Below, piece by piece: positions 1 through 7,851 of a DNA stretch of 9,838 bases. This DNA comes from Chlamydiales bacterium (lineage in GTDB: Bacteria; Chlamydiota; Chlamydiia; Chlamydiales; FEN-1388), in contig JAJFUY010000379.1 in assembly GCA_021372185.1 (NCBI GenBank), forward strand, positions 1 through 9,838. The letters run 5' to 3'. The translations under genes and the position numbers were made by a program. A model generated the notes under the pieces. The model was given only the letters and a program-made list of their open reading frames with translations. It had not been told where the DNA came from and ran no database searches. The first letter of the stretch is position 1; every line of letters starts with the position of its first letter.

Positions 1-1134
1 TGAGATACTATGGTAGAAGCTATGCGATGAAAAACGGCATAATTTGCCTCCAAGGCACTGCTTGAAGAGCGATATGTCAGCTCCCATCTCGCGTAGTACT
101 TCTGTAAAGCCAAAACGGTTCTCATAGACTGTTTCGTGCACGATTGATGTGCCTGCAGCTTGAGTAAGAAGCACTACAAAAGGTGGTTGCCAGTCGGTCA
201 TAAAGCCTGGGTGAACATCAGTTTCTAGGTGCAGGCCGCCTTGTAGAGGGCCATCGTAGAAAAACTCAATACCGTCTTTTTTGACTGCAAAGCCGCCGCC
301 GATTTCGCGTAGCTTGTTTAAGAAGGTGATCATATTGATATGATCTGCACCTTTTACAAATACTTTACCTTTAGTTCCTATTGCAGCCATACCCCAAGAG
401 GCAGCTTCAATACGGTCGTAGCATACTGTGTGTTCTACATCGTAAAACTTGCGCGTGCCTTGAATGCGTATTGTGCGATCTACGTCTAGAGTAATGTGTG
501 CGCCAAGTTTTTGTAAAAAGAGGATAAGGTCAACAATTTCAGGTTCAATAGCAGCATTTTTGATGATCGTTGTGCCGCGAGCTGTAATTGAGGCCATGAT
601 GGTGTTTTCTGTAGCACCAACAGATGGGTAAGGAAGGTGAATAAGAGTACCTTGAAGGCCATTATGAGCCGATGCAAAGTAGGCGCTTTCGCGCTTCATA
701 TCACGTAGTTCTATTGTGGCGCCAAGCTGTCTTAGAGCATCTAGGTGAAACTCTACGGCTCTATTGCCAATTTTACAGCCACCAACTGTAGGAACGATTA
801 CATCTTCGTCAGTTCTTCCTAGGAGCGCACCAATCATTAAAATAGGGATGCGATTTGAGCCAGAAAAGCGCTGGGGGATGTACGATGTTTTTAATTCTTT
901 GGTTTCGCACTGGAGTACACCGGCTTCTTTGTCCCAGTTAACCTGCATGCCAATTTCGCGGCAAAGCGCAACTGTAACTTCTACGTCGCCAATATTAGGC
1001 ACATTGTAGAACGTGCAGCGCTTGTCTGATAGCAAAGAGGCAACAAGCAACTTTGTCATGGCGTTTTTTGCGCCCGCGGCTTTTACTTCGCCAACAAGAG
1101 GTGTTCCGCCTTTTATGTGTAGTACTTCGTCCAT
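1..1134 (-). CDS. murA: UDP-N-acetylglucosamine 1-carboxyvinyltransferase MurA (3' end cut by window)
   Basis: MurA transfers enolpyruvate from phosphoenolpyruvate to UDP-GlcNAc, the first committed cytosolic step of peptidoglycan synthesis. The minus strand is open without a stop from 1134 to the window edge, giving 378 codons of a protein usually near 420-445 residues, so the C-terminus is missing. Seen: the N-terminal GAKNA motif with Lys23 and Asn24 (E. coli Lys22/Asn23); Arg95 in SNRIPI; the active-site loop TVGGCKIGNR with Cys120 (E. coli Cys115) and Arg125; the YPSVGATEN segment (about 169-177); DRIEAAS (240-246); and HPGFMTDWQ with Asp314 (E. coli Asp305). The late arginine equivalent to E. 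coli Arg397 lies outside the window. The ATG at 1134 matches the E. coli N-terminus within one residue and is preferred, although it has no Shine-Dalgarno. An in-frame ATG at 1182 would add 16 residues and cannot be excluded. The gene is divergent from the translocase gene. Wording such as FLNKLREIGGGF and DVHPGFMTDWQ resembles chlamydial MurA as I remember it. Confidence 0.96.
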   Translation of the reverse strand, partial: MDEVLHIKGGTPLVGEVKAAGAKNAMTKLLVASLLSDKRCTFYNVPNIGDVEVTVALCREIGMQVNWDKEAGVLQCETKELKTSYIPQRFSGSNRIPILMIGALLGRTDEDVIVPTVGGCKIGNRAVEFHLDALRQLGATIELRDMKRESAYFASAHNGLQGTLIHLPYPSVGATENTIMASITARGTTIIKNAAIEPEIVDLILFLQKLGAHITLDVDRTIRIQGTRKFYDVEHTVCYDRIEAASWGMAAIGTKGKVFVKGADHINMITFLNKLREIGGGFAVKKDGIEFFYDGPLQGGLHLETDVHPGFMTDWQPPFVVLLTQAAGTSIVHETVYENRFGFTEVLREMGADISLFKQCLGGKLCRFSSHSFYHSIS

Positions 1135-1251
1135 AAGGGATATAATAAGAGGTTGTTTTATGTTACTGTCCCCACTACCCATGGTGACTCGCCATAGAGA
1201 CTAACCTGTTTGTACTTATTTTCCTCTCTAAAAGCAACACAAGTTACAGCA

Positions 1252-1257
1252 ATTATT
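1252..1257 (-). promoter_or_regulatory. Possible -10 element for murA
   Basis: On the minus strand the hexamer AATAAT (5/6 to TATAAT) lies about 120 bases before the preferred murA start. Upstream there is only a poor -35 (TTTTGA at about 16 bp, or TTGAAG at about 14 bp). It is weak and listed because it is the best candidate between murA and its neighbour. Confidence 0.22.
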
Positions 1258-1419
1258 CTTAACAAATTGATCTTCAAAAAGTTAGGTTGCAAATTTTCTG
1301 GAAATTGGCTGTGAAAAAATGGCAAAAAACCACGAATTAGCCCCAAAAGTAGTAGGTTTTTTTGTAAAAATGGGCGTATTCGCACACGTGGCTAATGTGC
1401 CTTTAAAGAAGGACGACAG

Positions 1420-1432
1420 GGTATATTGTGAA
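1420..1432 (+). promoter_or_regulatory. Candidate -10 region of the ATP/ADP translocase promoter
   Basis: TATATT (1422-1427) sits about 95 bases before the translocase start inside the string GGTATATTGTGAA. The same 13 bases recur at 9805-9817 downstream of a TTGACA box, which supports both as -10/discriminator regions. No good -35 is visible at 16-18 bp here. Transcription would start near 1434, giving a leader of about 90 bases. Confidence 0.4.
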
Positions 1433-1507
1433 AGCAGGCATCGCCGAAAATCAAATTTGTGTTGTTTTTTATGAAGAGACTCGTTAAATTAGTTCTTTTC
1501 ATTAACC

Positions 1508-1512
1508 GGAGG
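1508..1512 (+). promoter_or_regulatory. Shine-Dalgarno GGAGG of the ATP/ADP translocase gene
   Basis: A full GGAGG lies 11 bases before the ATG at 1524. It is the only strong ribosome binding site in front of a gene in this window and fixes that start. murA, secDF and recJ all lack a comparable site. Confidence 0.85.
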
Positions 1513-1523
1513 TTTAATTAACA

Positions 1524-3107
1524 ATGAGTGTAAAAGAAGTCCCACAACCCGAATTTACTGGGTTACGCGCCGCCTTATGGCCTATTCATAACCATGAACT
1601 TAAGAAGTTTTTACCTCTTGCGTTCATCATGTTCTGTATTCTCTTTAACTATACATTACTTCGCGATACCAAAGATACGATCGTTGTAAACTCAGCCGGT
1701 GCTGGTGCGATTTCATTCTTAAAACTCTATTGTGTAACACCTGCTGCGATTATTTTCGTAATTATCTACGCAAAACTTACCAACATCCTTTCACGTGAAA
1801 ACGTGTTTTATGCTGTTATCACACCGTTCTTGATATTCTTTGGTGTGTTTGCATTTTTCATTTATCCAAACCTCGAAAGCCTACACCCAAGTGTTGAGTC
1901 TATCACAGCTCTAAAAGCGGCATATCCGGCTCTTGGTGGCTTTATTGACATCTATGCTTACTGGGCATTCTCACTATTCTACGTATTGTCAGAGATCTGG
2001 GGTAGCGCTATGATTGCTCTTATGTTCTGGCAATTTGCCAACCACGTTGTTCGTATGCGTGAATCAAAGCGCTTTTATGGACTATTCTTGGTTATCGGTA
2101 ACCTATCACTTATTCTTTCTGGTCAAGTAGTTCGCTTCTGCTCAGAAGATATTAAGCAGTTTTATGCAACTCACGAAGAAGCATGGCAAGTATCTTTGTA
2201 CCTTCTCATGGGTGCAGTAGTGGTATTTGGTCTTATTTCTATGGCTCTATACCGCTGGTTACATACAAGCGTTCTTACAGACAAGCGCTACTTTGACCCA
2301 ACAGAAACAGCAGCTCCTAAGAAAAAGAAAGAGAAGCCATCTCTTACAGAAAGCTGCAAGATTATCTTTAAGTCACCAGAACTTGGCCTTATCGCACTTC
2401 TTATCATGGCATACGGCGTTACAATTAACCTCGTTGAAGTTCAGTGGAAAAACCAGCTAGGGCTTTACTTCTCTGGCGATAAAGGCGGTTACAACGCATT
2501 TATGGGTAACTACTCAACCTTTACAGGAATCTTTACTATTCTGTTTGGCTGGTTAGTAGGTTCTAACGTTATCCGTCGTGTAAGCTGGTTTACAGCTGCG
2601 TCTGTAACACCTATTATGATTGCAATTGGTGGCGTGACATTCTTTGCCTTCATCTTTGCTAAAGAGTGGGTAGACTTTATCCTACAAGCTATGGCCACAT
2701 CCCCTGTTGCTGCTGCAACTTTCTTGGGTGCTGGTATCATTATTCTTTCTAAAGGCATCAAGTACAGCCTATTTGACGCTACAAAAGAAATGGCCTACAT
2801 CCCACTTGACGATGAGTTAAAGACAAAAGGTAAAGCTGCAGTTGACGTTATCGGCGGTCGTGCTGGTAAAGCCGGCGGCGCGTTTGTACAAAGTAACCTC
2901 CAGATGGTGTTAGCAGCAACTGTTGCTACAACTGGATCAAACATTGTATCAGTTACAGCTCCTTATGCCTTTGGCGTATTTGCTGTTGTGGCAATATTGT
3001 GGATCTACGCAGTGAAAGCTCTTTCTAAGAAAGTAGACGCTGCAGTAGCAAAACAAAATGCTCACAAAGACGCTACAGCTAAAGCGGCAACAACTGCTTC
3101 AGCTTAA
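1524..3107 (+). CDS. npt1: ATP/ADP translocase (TLC/NTT family, Npt1-like)
   Basis: This inner-membrane antiporter exchanges host ATP for bacterial ADP, the 'energy parasitism' carrier of chlamydiae, rickettsiae and plastids. The 527-residue protein matches the usual length (about 500-530) and has roughly a dozen hydrophobic segments, beginning at about residues 30-48. Charged residues known to be needed in the plant and chlamydial carriers are present: Lys50 in LLRDTKDT, Glu157 in SEIWGS, Glu305 in NLVEVQWK and Lys437 in KTKGKAAVDV. A lysine-rich cytosolic loop (266-271, KKKKEK) separates the two halves. The N-terminal LWPIHNHELKK and the late LFDATKEMAYIPLDDE motif are typical of the family. 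The ATG at 1524 follows GGAGG by 11 bases. The gene is monocistronic: it has its own leader and a strong terminator after the stop. Chlamydiota often have several paralogues, including H+/nucleotide symporters (Npt2-like). Assignment to the ATP/ADP exchanger rests on overall similarity to Npt1 as I remember it and is good but not proven. Confidence 0.93.
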   Translation: MSVKEVPQPEFTGLRAALWPIHNHELKKFLPLAFIMFCILFNYTLLRDTKDTIVVNSAGAGAISFLKLYCVTPAAIIFVIIYAKLTNILSRENVFYAVITPFLIFFGVFAFFIYPNLESLHPSVESITALKAAYPALGGFIDIYAYWAFSLFYVLSEIWGSAMIALMFWQFANHVVRMRESKRFYGLFLVIGNLSLILSGQVVRFCSEDIKQFYATHEEAWQVSLYLLMGAVVVFGLISMALYRWLHTSVLTDKRYFDPTETAAPKKKKEKPSLTESCKIIFKSPELGLIALLIMAYGVTINLVEVQWKNQLGLYFSGDKGGYNAFMGNYSTFTGIFTILFGWLVGSNVIRRVSWFTAASVTPIMIAIGGVTFFAFIFAKEWVDFILQAMATSPVAAATFLGAGIIILSKGIKYSLFDATKEMAYIPLDDELKTKGKAAVDVIGGRAGKAGGAFVQSNLQMVLAATVATTGSNIVSVTAPYAFGVFAVVAILWIYAVKALSKKVDAAVAKQNAHKDATAKAATTASA

Positions 3108-3135
3108 GTTTCAGATCTAACAAGCAAGTTCCTAC

Positions 3136-3180
3136 AACACCTGTTTAGAAGTAATTCTAAACAGGTGTTTTTTTGTTTTT
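3136..3180 (+). terminator. Strong intrinsic terminator after the ATP/ADP translocase gene
   Basis: A perfect 15-bp stem (AACACCTGTTTAGAA at 3136-3150 with its complement at 3155-3169) encloses the tetraloop GTAA and runs into a T-rich tract (TTTTTTTG then TTTTT, to 3180). It begins 29 bases after the translocase stop, so secDF must be transcribed from its own promoter. Confidence 0.95.
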
Positions 3181-3227
3181 GTATTTAAAAAAATCCATCT
3201 CATTTGATTGTGAGCCTGATTTTTGTT

Positions 3228-3257
3228 TTGACTCAGATTAGGGTAATCTGGTAGCCT
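3228..3257 (+). promoter_or_regulatory. Possible secDF promoter with embedded dyad
   Basis: TTGACT (3228-3233, 5/6 to the -35 consensus) is followed by the perfect inverted repeat CAGATTA-GGG-TAATCTG (3234-3250). A weak -10 candidate TAGCCT (3252-3257, 3/6) follows at an 18-bp spacing. A promoter is required in this gap because a strong terminator lies upstream. The exact boxes are uncertain. Confidence 0.3.
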
Positions 3258-3291
3258 TTGTCAAATTAACTCTAAAACCCGTGATTGATAT

Positions 3292-6200
3292 ATGGAAAAG
3301 CAAAAACGCTGGCAGTTCTTCGTTATTATCGCAGTATTTCTCCTTACCCTCTATAACATACTTCCAACGGTTATCTTCTATTCGAAGCCGTTGAAGAAGC
3401 CTGTAGATGATGCGTATGCTATGCAAGTAGCATCACAGATATCTAACAGGGTGAATTCTCTAGAATCAGAATCCATTGAATGGGTTCGTTCTTACTGCGA
3501 TCTTTTGCAGCTGCACCCAAAAGAAATAGCGTTGTCAAAGAACGACTCTACAGTAATCAATATCCAGTTCCCAGATGCTCAAGAGCGTAAAACGTTTGCA
3601 CAGTACCTTCCGAGAGCCGGAGCCCTTATTCCATTTGTGCCAGCTCAGCTATCATTACTTGGGGATTCATCTGAAAACAACACGGTGCAAATCCTGCGAA
3701 ATGTGGGTACTCACTTTGATGAAAAAAATCCAAAAGAGCTTTTCCAGTTTGCTCCTAAGCAAGAAGCTGGAAAAATCACAAACTTTTATTTTGAGCTAAT
3801 TGGCGACCGTTTTAATGGTGTTGCTGTAAACTTAGGTGGCACCTCACCTCAAGTGCTAGAGACAATGTCTGTGCTGGACGAAAAAGACAACACAGAGTCA
3901 ATTCTATTCTTAGCTCGTCGTATAGCCAAAATCTCAGAAAATTTTTCTGGTACAGACTTTGCAAAACGCTACTTTGCTTCATTTAGCCAATCTGATCTTC
4001 CGGATAGTGCCGGCCTTCTTTCAAAGCTAGAAGCTAAAATGAAAGATACTAAAACAGCTCTAGAGCGCGAAAAGCTTTCTATTGATCAAGTAAAGAAAAG
4101 CAAAGAAGCCAAAAACGAGCTTATCGATCAAACACAAATTGAGCGCTCAGAAACAGTATATGCGCAAATAAGCATTCTTGATAAGGCGATAGCAGGTATT
4201 CAAGCTAATGGTAGTAATACTGATGCTATTAAGCCTCTTACAAGAAAGCAAATTACTAGCTGGCTGCAAGAAGAGCGTCAAAAAAATAGCTCACAAAATG
4301 CTCAGTACACACTTACCCTTGGTAATAAGAACCCGCTTATTAATGAAGTGGTACTAGATTGGGCAGGTGATACAGTAACACTTAAGTTGCACCAAGATAT
4401 TGCTGCACTAAAGAGTGAAAAGCAGTCATCAGAGTTTCAAAAAATTCAGCAAGAAGAAATTAACCGTCTTCTTATGAATGAGCTTGCTCGTGTGCAGCAA
4501 ACTACAGACGAAAAAGTAGCTCAAGGCTTTACTGACTATCGCATTAACCTAAATTCACTGCCAGGCGCCCAAAGCGTAATGGCACTTGATTTACGTAAAA
4601 TTGCTAAAACAGTATCTGAGCAAACACTAGCTGAAATAACACGAGAATGGAACCCAACACATAATGACTTAACTCGTGATAAGCTTCCGCTTTTTGACAC
4701 GGCAAGTTATGAAGCGGCAACACCTAGTGAAAAGCGCTTATCATTGTTAGTAGTAGCGCCAACTCGCGATACACCATTTACCGGGCTTCGCCATAGTTCT
4801 ATCTACGTAGTTTTACGTGGTATGCAAAATATCATCGACCAGTACAACCGCTTTCCTGGTAGTCCAGAAGCTGAAGCCTTTACAAAAGAAATTACAGCTT
4901 TAAATACACTTTTACAAAAACGTGGATTTATCTGTTACTCAGGCCAAGCGTTTGGTCAAGGCTCAGAGTTTGCTCGTGATTTTATCTTCGAGCTTGATGA
5001 TTACTACTCAACGCTTCTAAAAGCTACACGTGAAGACTTTGTAGTTTTGGGTAGCCGTGAATATGCAAGCCTTGAATTTTCTGATGTTGAACAGCGTATC
5101 ATCGTTCAAAACAATATTGACGATGCAATACAAGAAGATGTTCTTCGTGCTAAAGAAGCCTATCAGGCAGCTCAAGTAAATCTTGATAGAACAGCTCGCC
5201 TTACAGTGCCAAAGCCAACAGAAAATGCCTACTTTGCAAACTTAAAGCGCTCTTTTAGTGCCTACTTCCGTGGTGATGACAGTAAAATCATCCGCTGGGG
5301 CTTGGATCTATCAGGCGGTAAAAGCGTGCGTGTTGCGCTTCTTGATCATGCCAATAAGCCAGTGACAGATCCAGAACAGCTACATCAAGCTGTGAATGAG
5401 CTCTATCAGCGTATTAACAAAATGGGCGTATCTGAAAGAACCATCCGTATCGAGAATTCAACAATTGTAATTGATTTCCCTGGTGCACAAGGCCTTTCAG
5501 CCTCTGAGCTTATCAAAGCATCAGCTATGTACTTCCATATTGTTAACGAGCAATATGGTCCATTTAATGCACAGTACGCAAAAGAGATAAACGAATTTTT
5601 ACAAGATGTCTGGAATGAAGCTGTGGTGACAAACCAAAAAGATGCAGACCAGATCAATCAAATTGCCTATAACAAGATGCAGATTGCAGCAAATCGCACA
5701 TCTAATTCTTCAGTTGGTATTAAAGATAGTGCGCAGATTTTATATGAAGCTGGCCTTCGCCTTGTAAACCCAACAGAATATGCCCCATCTGGCGCCTTTG
5801 ATGATTCAATGTCAATGATTGGTCGTCTACGTGGTGATGATCCGGCAGAGTGGAATTTCCGTGGTCACCCACTACTCGTTTTATTTGCAAACTATGCTCT
5901 TGAAGGCTCAAGCCTTGAGAACATCCAAGCAAACTACGACGCCTCAAAAGGTAACGTTTTACAGTTTAGTGTAAAAAGTTCATACCAGCCAGGCCGCCCT
6001 CATATATCAGAGAGCCCTCGCGATGACTTTTATAGCTGGACATCTCAGTTTAGCGAAGAAGCAATTACAGGTACTGCTAAAGAGTCATTTACCAGAGGTA
6101 ATGGCTGGAGAATGGCAGTAGTGTTAAATGGCCAGATCATTTCATCACCATCCCTAAATGCAAGTCTTCGTGACCATGCGCTTATCAGTGGCAACTTTAG

Positions 6201-7851
6201 CCAGCGTGAAGTAAGTAAGTTAGCTACAGACCTAAGAGCTGGCTCACTATCATTCACACCAAAAATTTTATCTGAGCAAAACGTAAGCCCAGAACTTGGT
6301 AAGCAAGAAAGAACTTCTGGTATTGTAGCGGCAATTGTCGCTATCTGCTTAGTAGTGGCTTGTATGATTGGCTACTACCGCTTTGCAGGCGTTGTAGCAA
6401 GTGTGGCCGTTCTCTTTAACATGCTCGTTATCTGGGCTGTTATGCAGAATATCGAAATGGCACTTACTCTTCCTGGTATTGCCGGTATGCTGTTAACTGT
6501 TGCTATGGCAGTTGATGCTAACGTGTTAGTGTTTGAGCGTATCCGTGAAGAATTTAAAGCAACTGGTAGAATAGCGTCAGCTATTCACCTAGGCTACAAA
6601 AAAGCCTTCTCGGCGATTATTGACTCTAACTTAACTACTATCATTGCAGCCATAATACTGCTTCAGTTTGACTCAGGTCCAGTTCGTGGCTTTGCAGTAA
6701 CTTTAGTTATCGGTATTGTGTCATCAATGTTTACAGTACTCTTTATGACTCGCTACTTCTTTGCTGGCTGGATCCAAGATCCAAAGCACAAAGAGCTCAA
6801 GATGGCAGAGTGGATTAAGCCTACTAACTTTAACTTTTTAAAGTATACAAAGCCTGCATTCATTATCACAGGTATCGTTCTTGTAATTGGCATGGGCACA
6901 ATGGCTATGCAGTATAAGTCAATCTTTGGTATGGACTTTACGGGAGGTTACTCTCTTGTTCTTGACCTTCAAGAAGCAAAATTAGCTAGCGGCAAGCAGC
7001 TTGATTACCGCGAGCGTGTATCTAATGCGTTGGTGAAAAAGGGACTATCTAGTAAAGAATTTCAGATTCGCGAGCTAGGAAGGCCAAACCTTTTAAGAAT
7101 CCAACTTGGTATGAGTGTTGAACAGCCTGGTAAGCCATTTAATGGCATGCCGCTAGAAAATTCTAGTGACAACCAGTATAACTTTGAATATCAAAAAAAC
7201 CCACGTATCACCTGGCTTGTAAAAGCTGTAGAATCAAGTGGCTTAAAAGTAAAACAGTCTCAACAGCAGACACTAGATGCTGGCTGGACATCAATGAGCG
7301 GTCAGTTCTCAGATGCTATGCGTAATAACGCGATCTGGGCTCTCAGCTTGGCACTATTGGCTGTTCTTATATACATTGCCTTCCGCTTTGAGTGGAAGTT
7401 TGCATGCGCAGCGGTTCTTGGCCTTGTACATGATATTGTACTGACAGTCTGTGTGATCGCTATTGGTAACAAGATGGGTCTACCTGTCCAGATTGACCTA
7501 GAAGTTATTGGCGCTCTAATGACCATTATCGGCTACTCTCTAAACGATACTATTATTGTATTTGACCGAGTGCGTGAAGATATGAAGCATATGCGCAAGA
7601 AAAGCTTTAGAGATATCATCAACCACGCACTTAACACAACATTAAGTAGAACGTTGATGACATCTGGTATTACACTACTTGTGTTGTTAACACTTGTATT
7701 CTTAGGTGGTAAATCGATGTTTGCCTTCAGCTTTGTGATGGCAGTTGGTGTGTTCTTAGGAACACTCTCATCGCTCTTTATTGCAGCTCCAATCTTACTC
7801 TTCTTGGAGACTCGCGATGATAAGAAGAAACTACTACCAAGTAGTGCCTAG
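3292..7851 (+). CDS. secDF: SecD-SecF fusion, Sec translocase accessory protein
   Basis: SecDF uses the proton motive force to pull exported proteins out of the SecYEG channel on the outer face of the inner membrane. SecD and SecF (about 615 and 320 residues in E. coli) are fused here into 1519 residues. Order: first membrane helix (about 10-30); a very long extracytoplasmic region; the SecD motif WGLDLSGG (669-676; near residue 125 in E. coli SecD); NGWRMAVVLNG and ISGNF (about 937-969); five SecD helices from about 1010; AVDANVLVFERIREE with Asp1075, the proton-path aspartate; the first SecF helix (about 1189-1206); GMDFTGG (1213-1219); then SecF helices with LVHDIV (Asp1381) and YSLNDTIIVFDRVRED (Asp1419). 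Residues about 244-300 and 364-410 are charged and heptad-like, suggesting coiled coil. An in-frame TGA two codons before the ATG rules out a longer product. No Shine-Dalgarno is visible. recJ begins inside the stop codon. Chlamydial SecDF is fused and unusually long; I recall about 1400 residues in C. trachomatis. Confidence 0.96.
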   Translation: MEKQKRWQFFVIIAVFLLTLYNILPTVIFYSKPLKKPVDDAYAMQVASQISNRVNSLESESIEWVRSYCDLLQLHPKEIALSKNDSTVINIQFPDAQERKTFAQYLPRAGALIPFVPAQLSLLGDSSENNTVQILRNVGTHFDEKNPKELFQFAPKQEAGKITNFYFELIGDRFNGVAVNLGGTSPQVLETMSVLDEKDNTESILFLARRIAKISENFSGTDFAKRYFASFSQSDLPDSAGLLSKLEAKMKDTKTALEREKLSIDQVKKSKEAKNELIDQTQIERSETVYAQISILDKAIAGIQANGSNTDAIKPLTRKQITSWLQEERQKNSSQNAQYTLTLGNKNPLINEVVLDWAGDTVTLKLHQDIAALKSEKQSSEFQKIQQEEINRLLMNELARVQQTTDEKVAQGFTDYRINLNSLPGAQSVMALDLRKIAKTVSEQTLAEITREWNPTHNDLTRDKLPLFDTASYEAATPSEKRLSLLVVAPTRDTPFTGLRHSSIYVVLRGMQNIIDQYNRFPGSPEAEAFTKEITALNTLLQKRGFICYSGQAFGQGSEFARDFIFELDDYYSTLLKATREDFVVLGSREYASLEFSDVEQRIIVQNNIDDAIQEDVLRAKEAYQAAQVNLDRTARLTVPKPTENAYFANLKRSFSAYFRGDDSKIIRWGLDLSGGKSVRVALLDHANKPVTDPEQLHQAVNELYQRINKMGVSERTIRIENSTIVIDFPGAQGLSASELIKASAMYFHIVNEQYGPFNAQYAKEINEFLQDVWNEAVVTNQKDADQINQIAYNKMQIAANRTSNSSVGIKDSAQILYEAGLRLVNPTEYAPSGAFDDSMSMIGRLRGDDPAEWNFRGHPLLVLFANYALEGSSLENIQANYDASKGNVLQFSVKSSYQPGRPHISESPRDDFYSWTSQFSEEAITGTAKESFTRGNGWRMAVVLNGQIISSPSLNASLRDHALISGNFSQREVSKLATDLRAGSLSFTPKILSEQNVSPELGKQERTSGIVAAIVAICLVVACMIGYYRFAGVVASVAVLFNMLVIWAVMQNIEMALTLPGIAGMLLTVAMAVDANVLVFERIREEFKATGRIASAIHLGYKKAFSAIIDSNLTTIIAAIILLQFDSGPVRGFAVTLVIGIVSSMFTVLFMTRYFFAGWIQDPKHKELKMAEWIKPTNFNFLKYTKPAFIITGIVLVIGMGTMAMQYKSIFGMDFTGGYSLVLDLQEAKLASGKQLDYRERVSNALVKKGLSSKEFQIRELGRPNLLRIQLGMSVEQPGKPFNGMPLENSSDNQYNFEYQKNPRITWLVKAVESSGLKVKQSQQQTLDAGWTSMSGQFSDAMRNNAIWALSLALLAVLIYIAFRFEWKFACAAVLGLVHDIVLTVCVIAIGNKMGLPVQIDLEVIGALMTIIGYSLNDTIIVFDRVREDMKHMRKKSFRDIINHALNTTLSRTLMTSGITLLVLLTLVFLGGKSMFAFSFVMAVGVFLGTLSSLFIAAPILLFLETRDDKKKLLPSSA

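Larger units (their letters stand above)
1135..1523. other. Divergent intergenic region between murA and the ATP/ADP translocase gene
   Basis: These 389 bases hold no convincing gene. They should contain the promoters for murA (leftward) and the translocase gene (rightward). Seen: an in-frame stop for the murA frame at 1201-1203 (minus strand), which limits murA starts to 1182 or 1134; a weak AATAAT -10 candidate for murA at 1257-1252 on the minus strand; a TATATT element at 1422-1427 facing the translocase gene; a 16-codon open frame at 1471-1521; and a good GGAGG ribosome binding site at 1508-1512. A loose inverted repeat (1330-1342 with 1387-1399, including ATTAGCC/GGCTAAT) is present, but its 40-plus base separation and bulge make it weak. 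No tRNA or recognisable riboswitch is visible. Confidence 0.7.

Noticed and set aside
764..1204. Two plus-strand open frames opposite murA
   Set aside because: They are antisense shadows of a well-supported murA frame with all active-site motifs.
1158..1385. 75-codon minus-strand frame in the divergent intergenic region
   Set aside because: It has low-complexity composition and no ribosome binding site, covers the expected murA promoter and overlaps the murA start region.
1330..1399. Possible long hairpin or small RNA (ATTAGCC/GGCTAAT arms)
   Set aside because: The arms are short, bulged and separated by about 47 bases, and no clear promoter-terminator pair surrounds them.
5406..6257. Minus-strand open frames inside secDF
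   Set aside because: They are shadows of a continuous, motif-rich coding frame with no start signals of their own.
3292..7851. SecDF as two genes joined by a sequencing or assembly error
   Set aside because: The frame is continuous from the SecD to the SecF helices with a normal linker, and SecDF fusion is known in chlamydiae and other bacteria.
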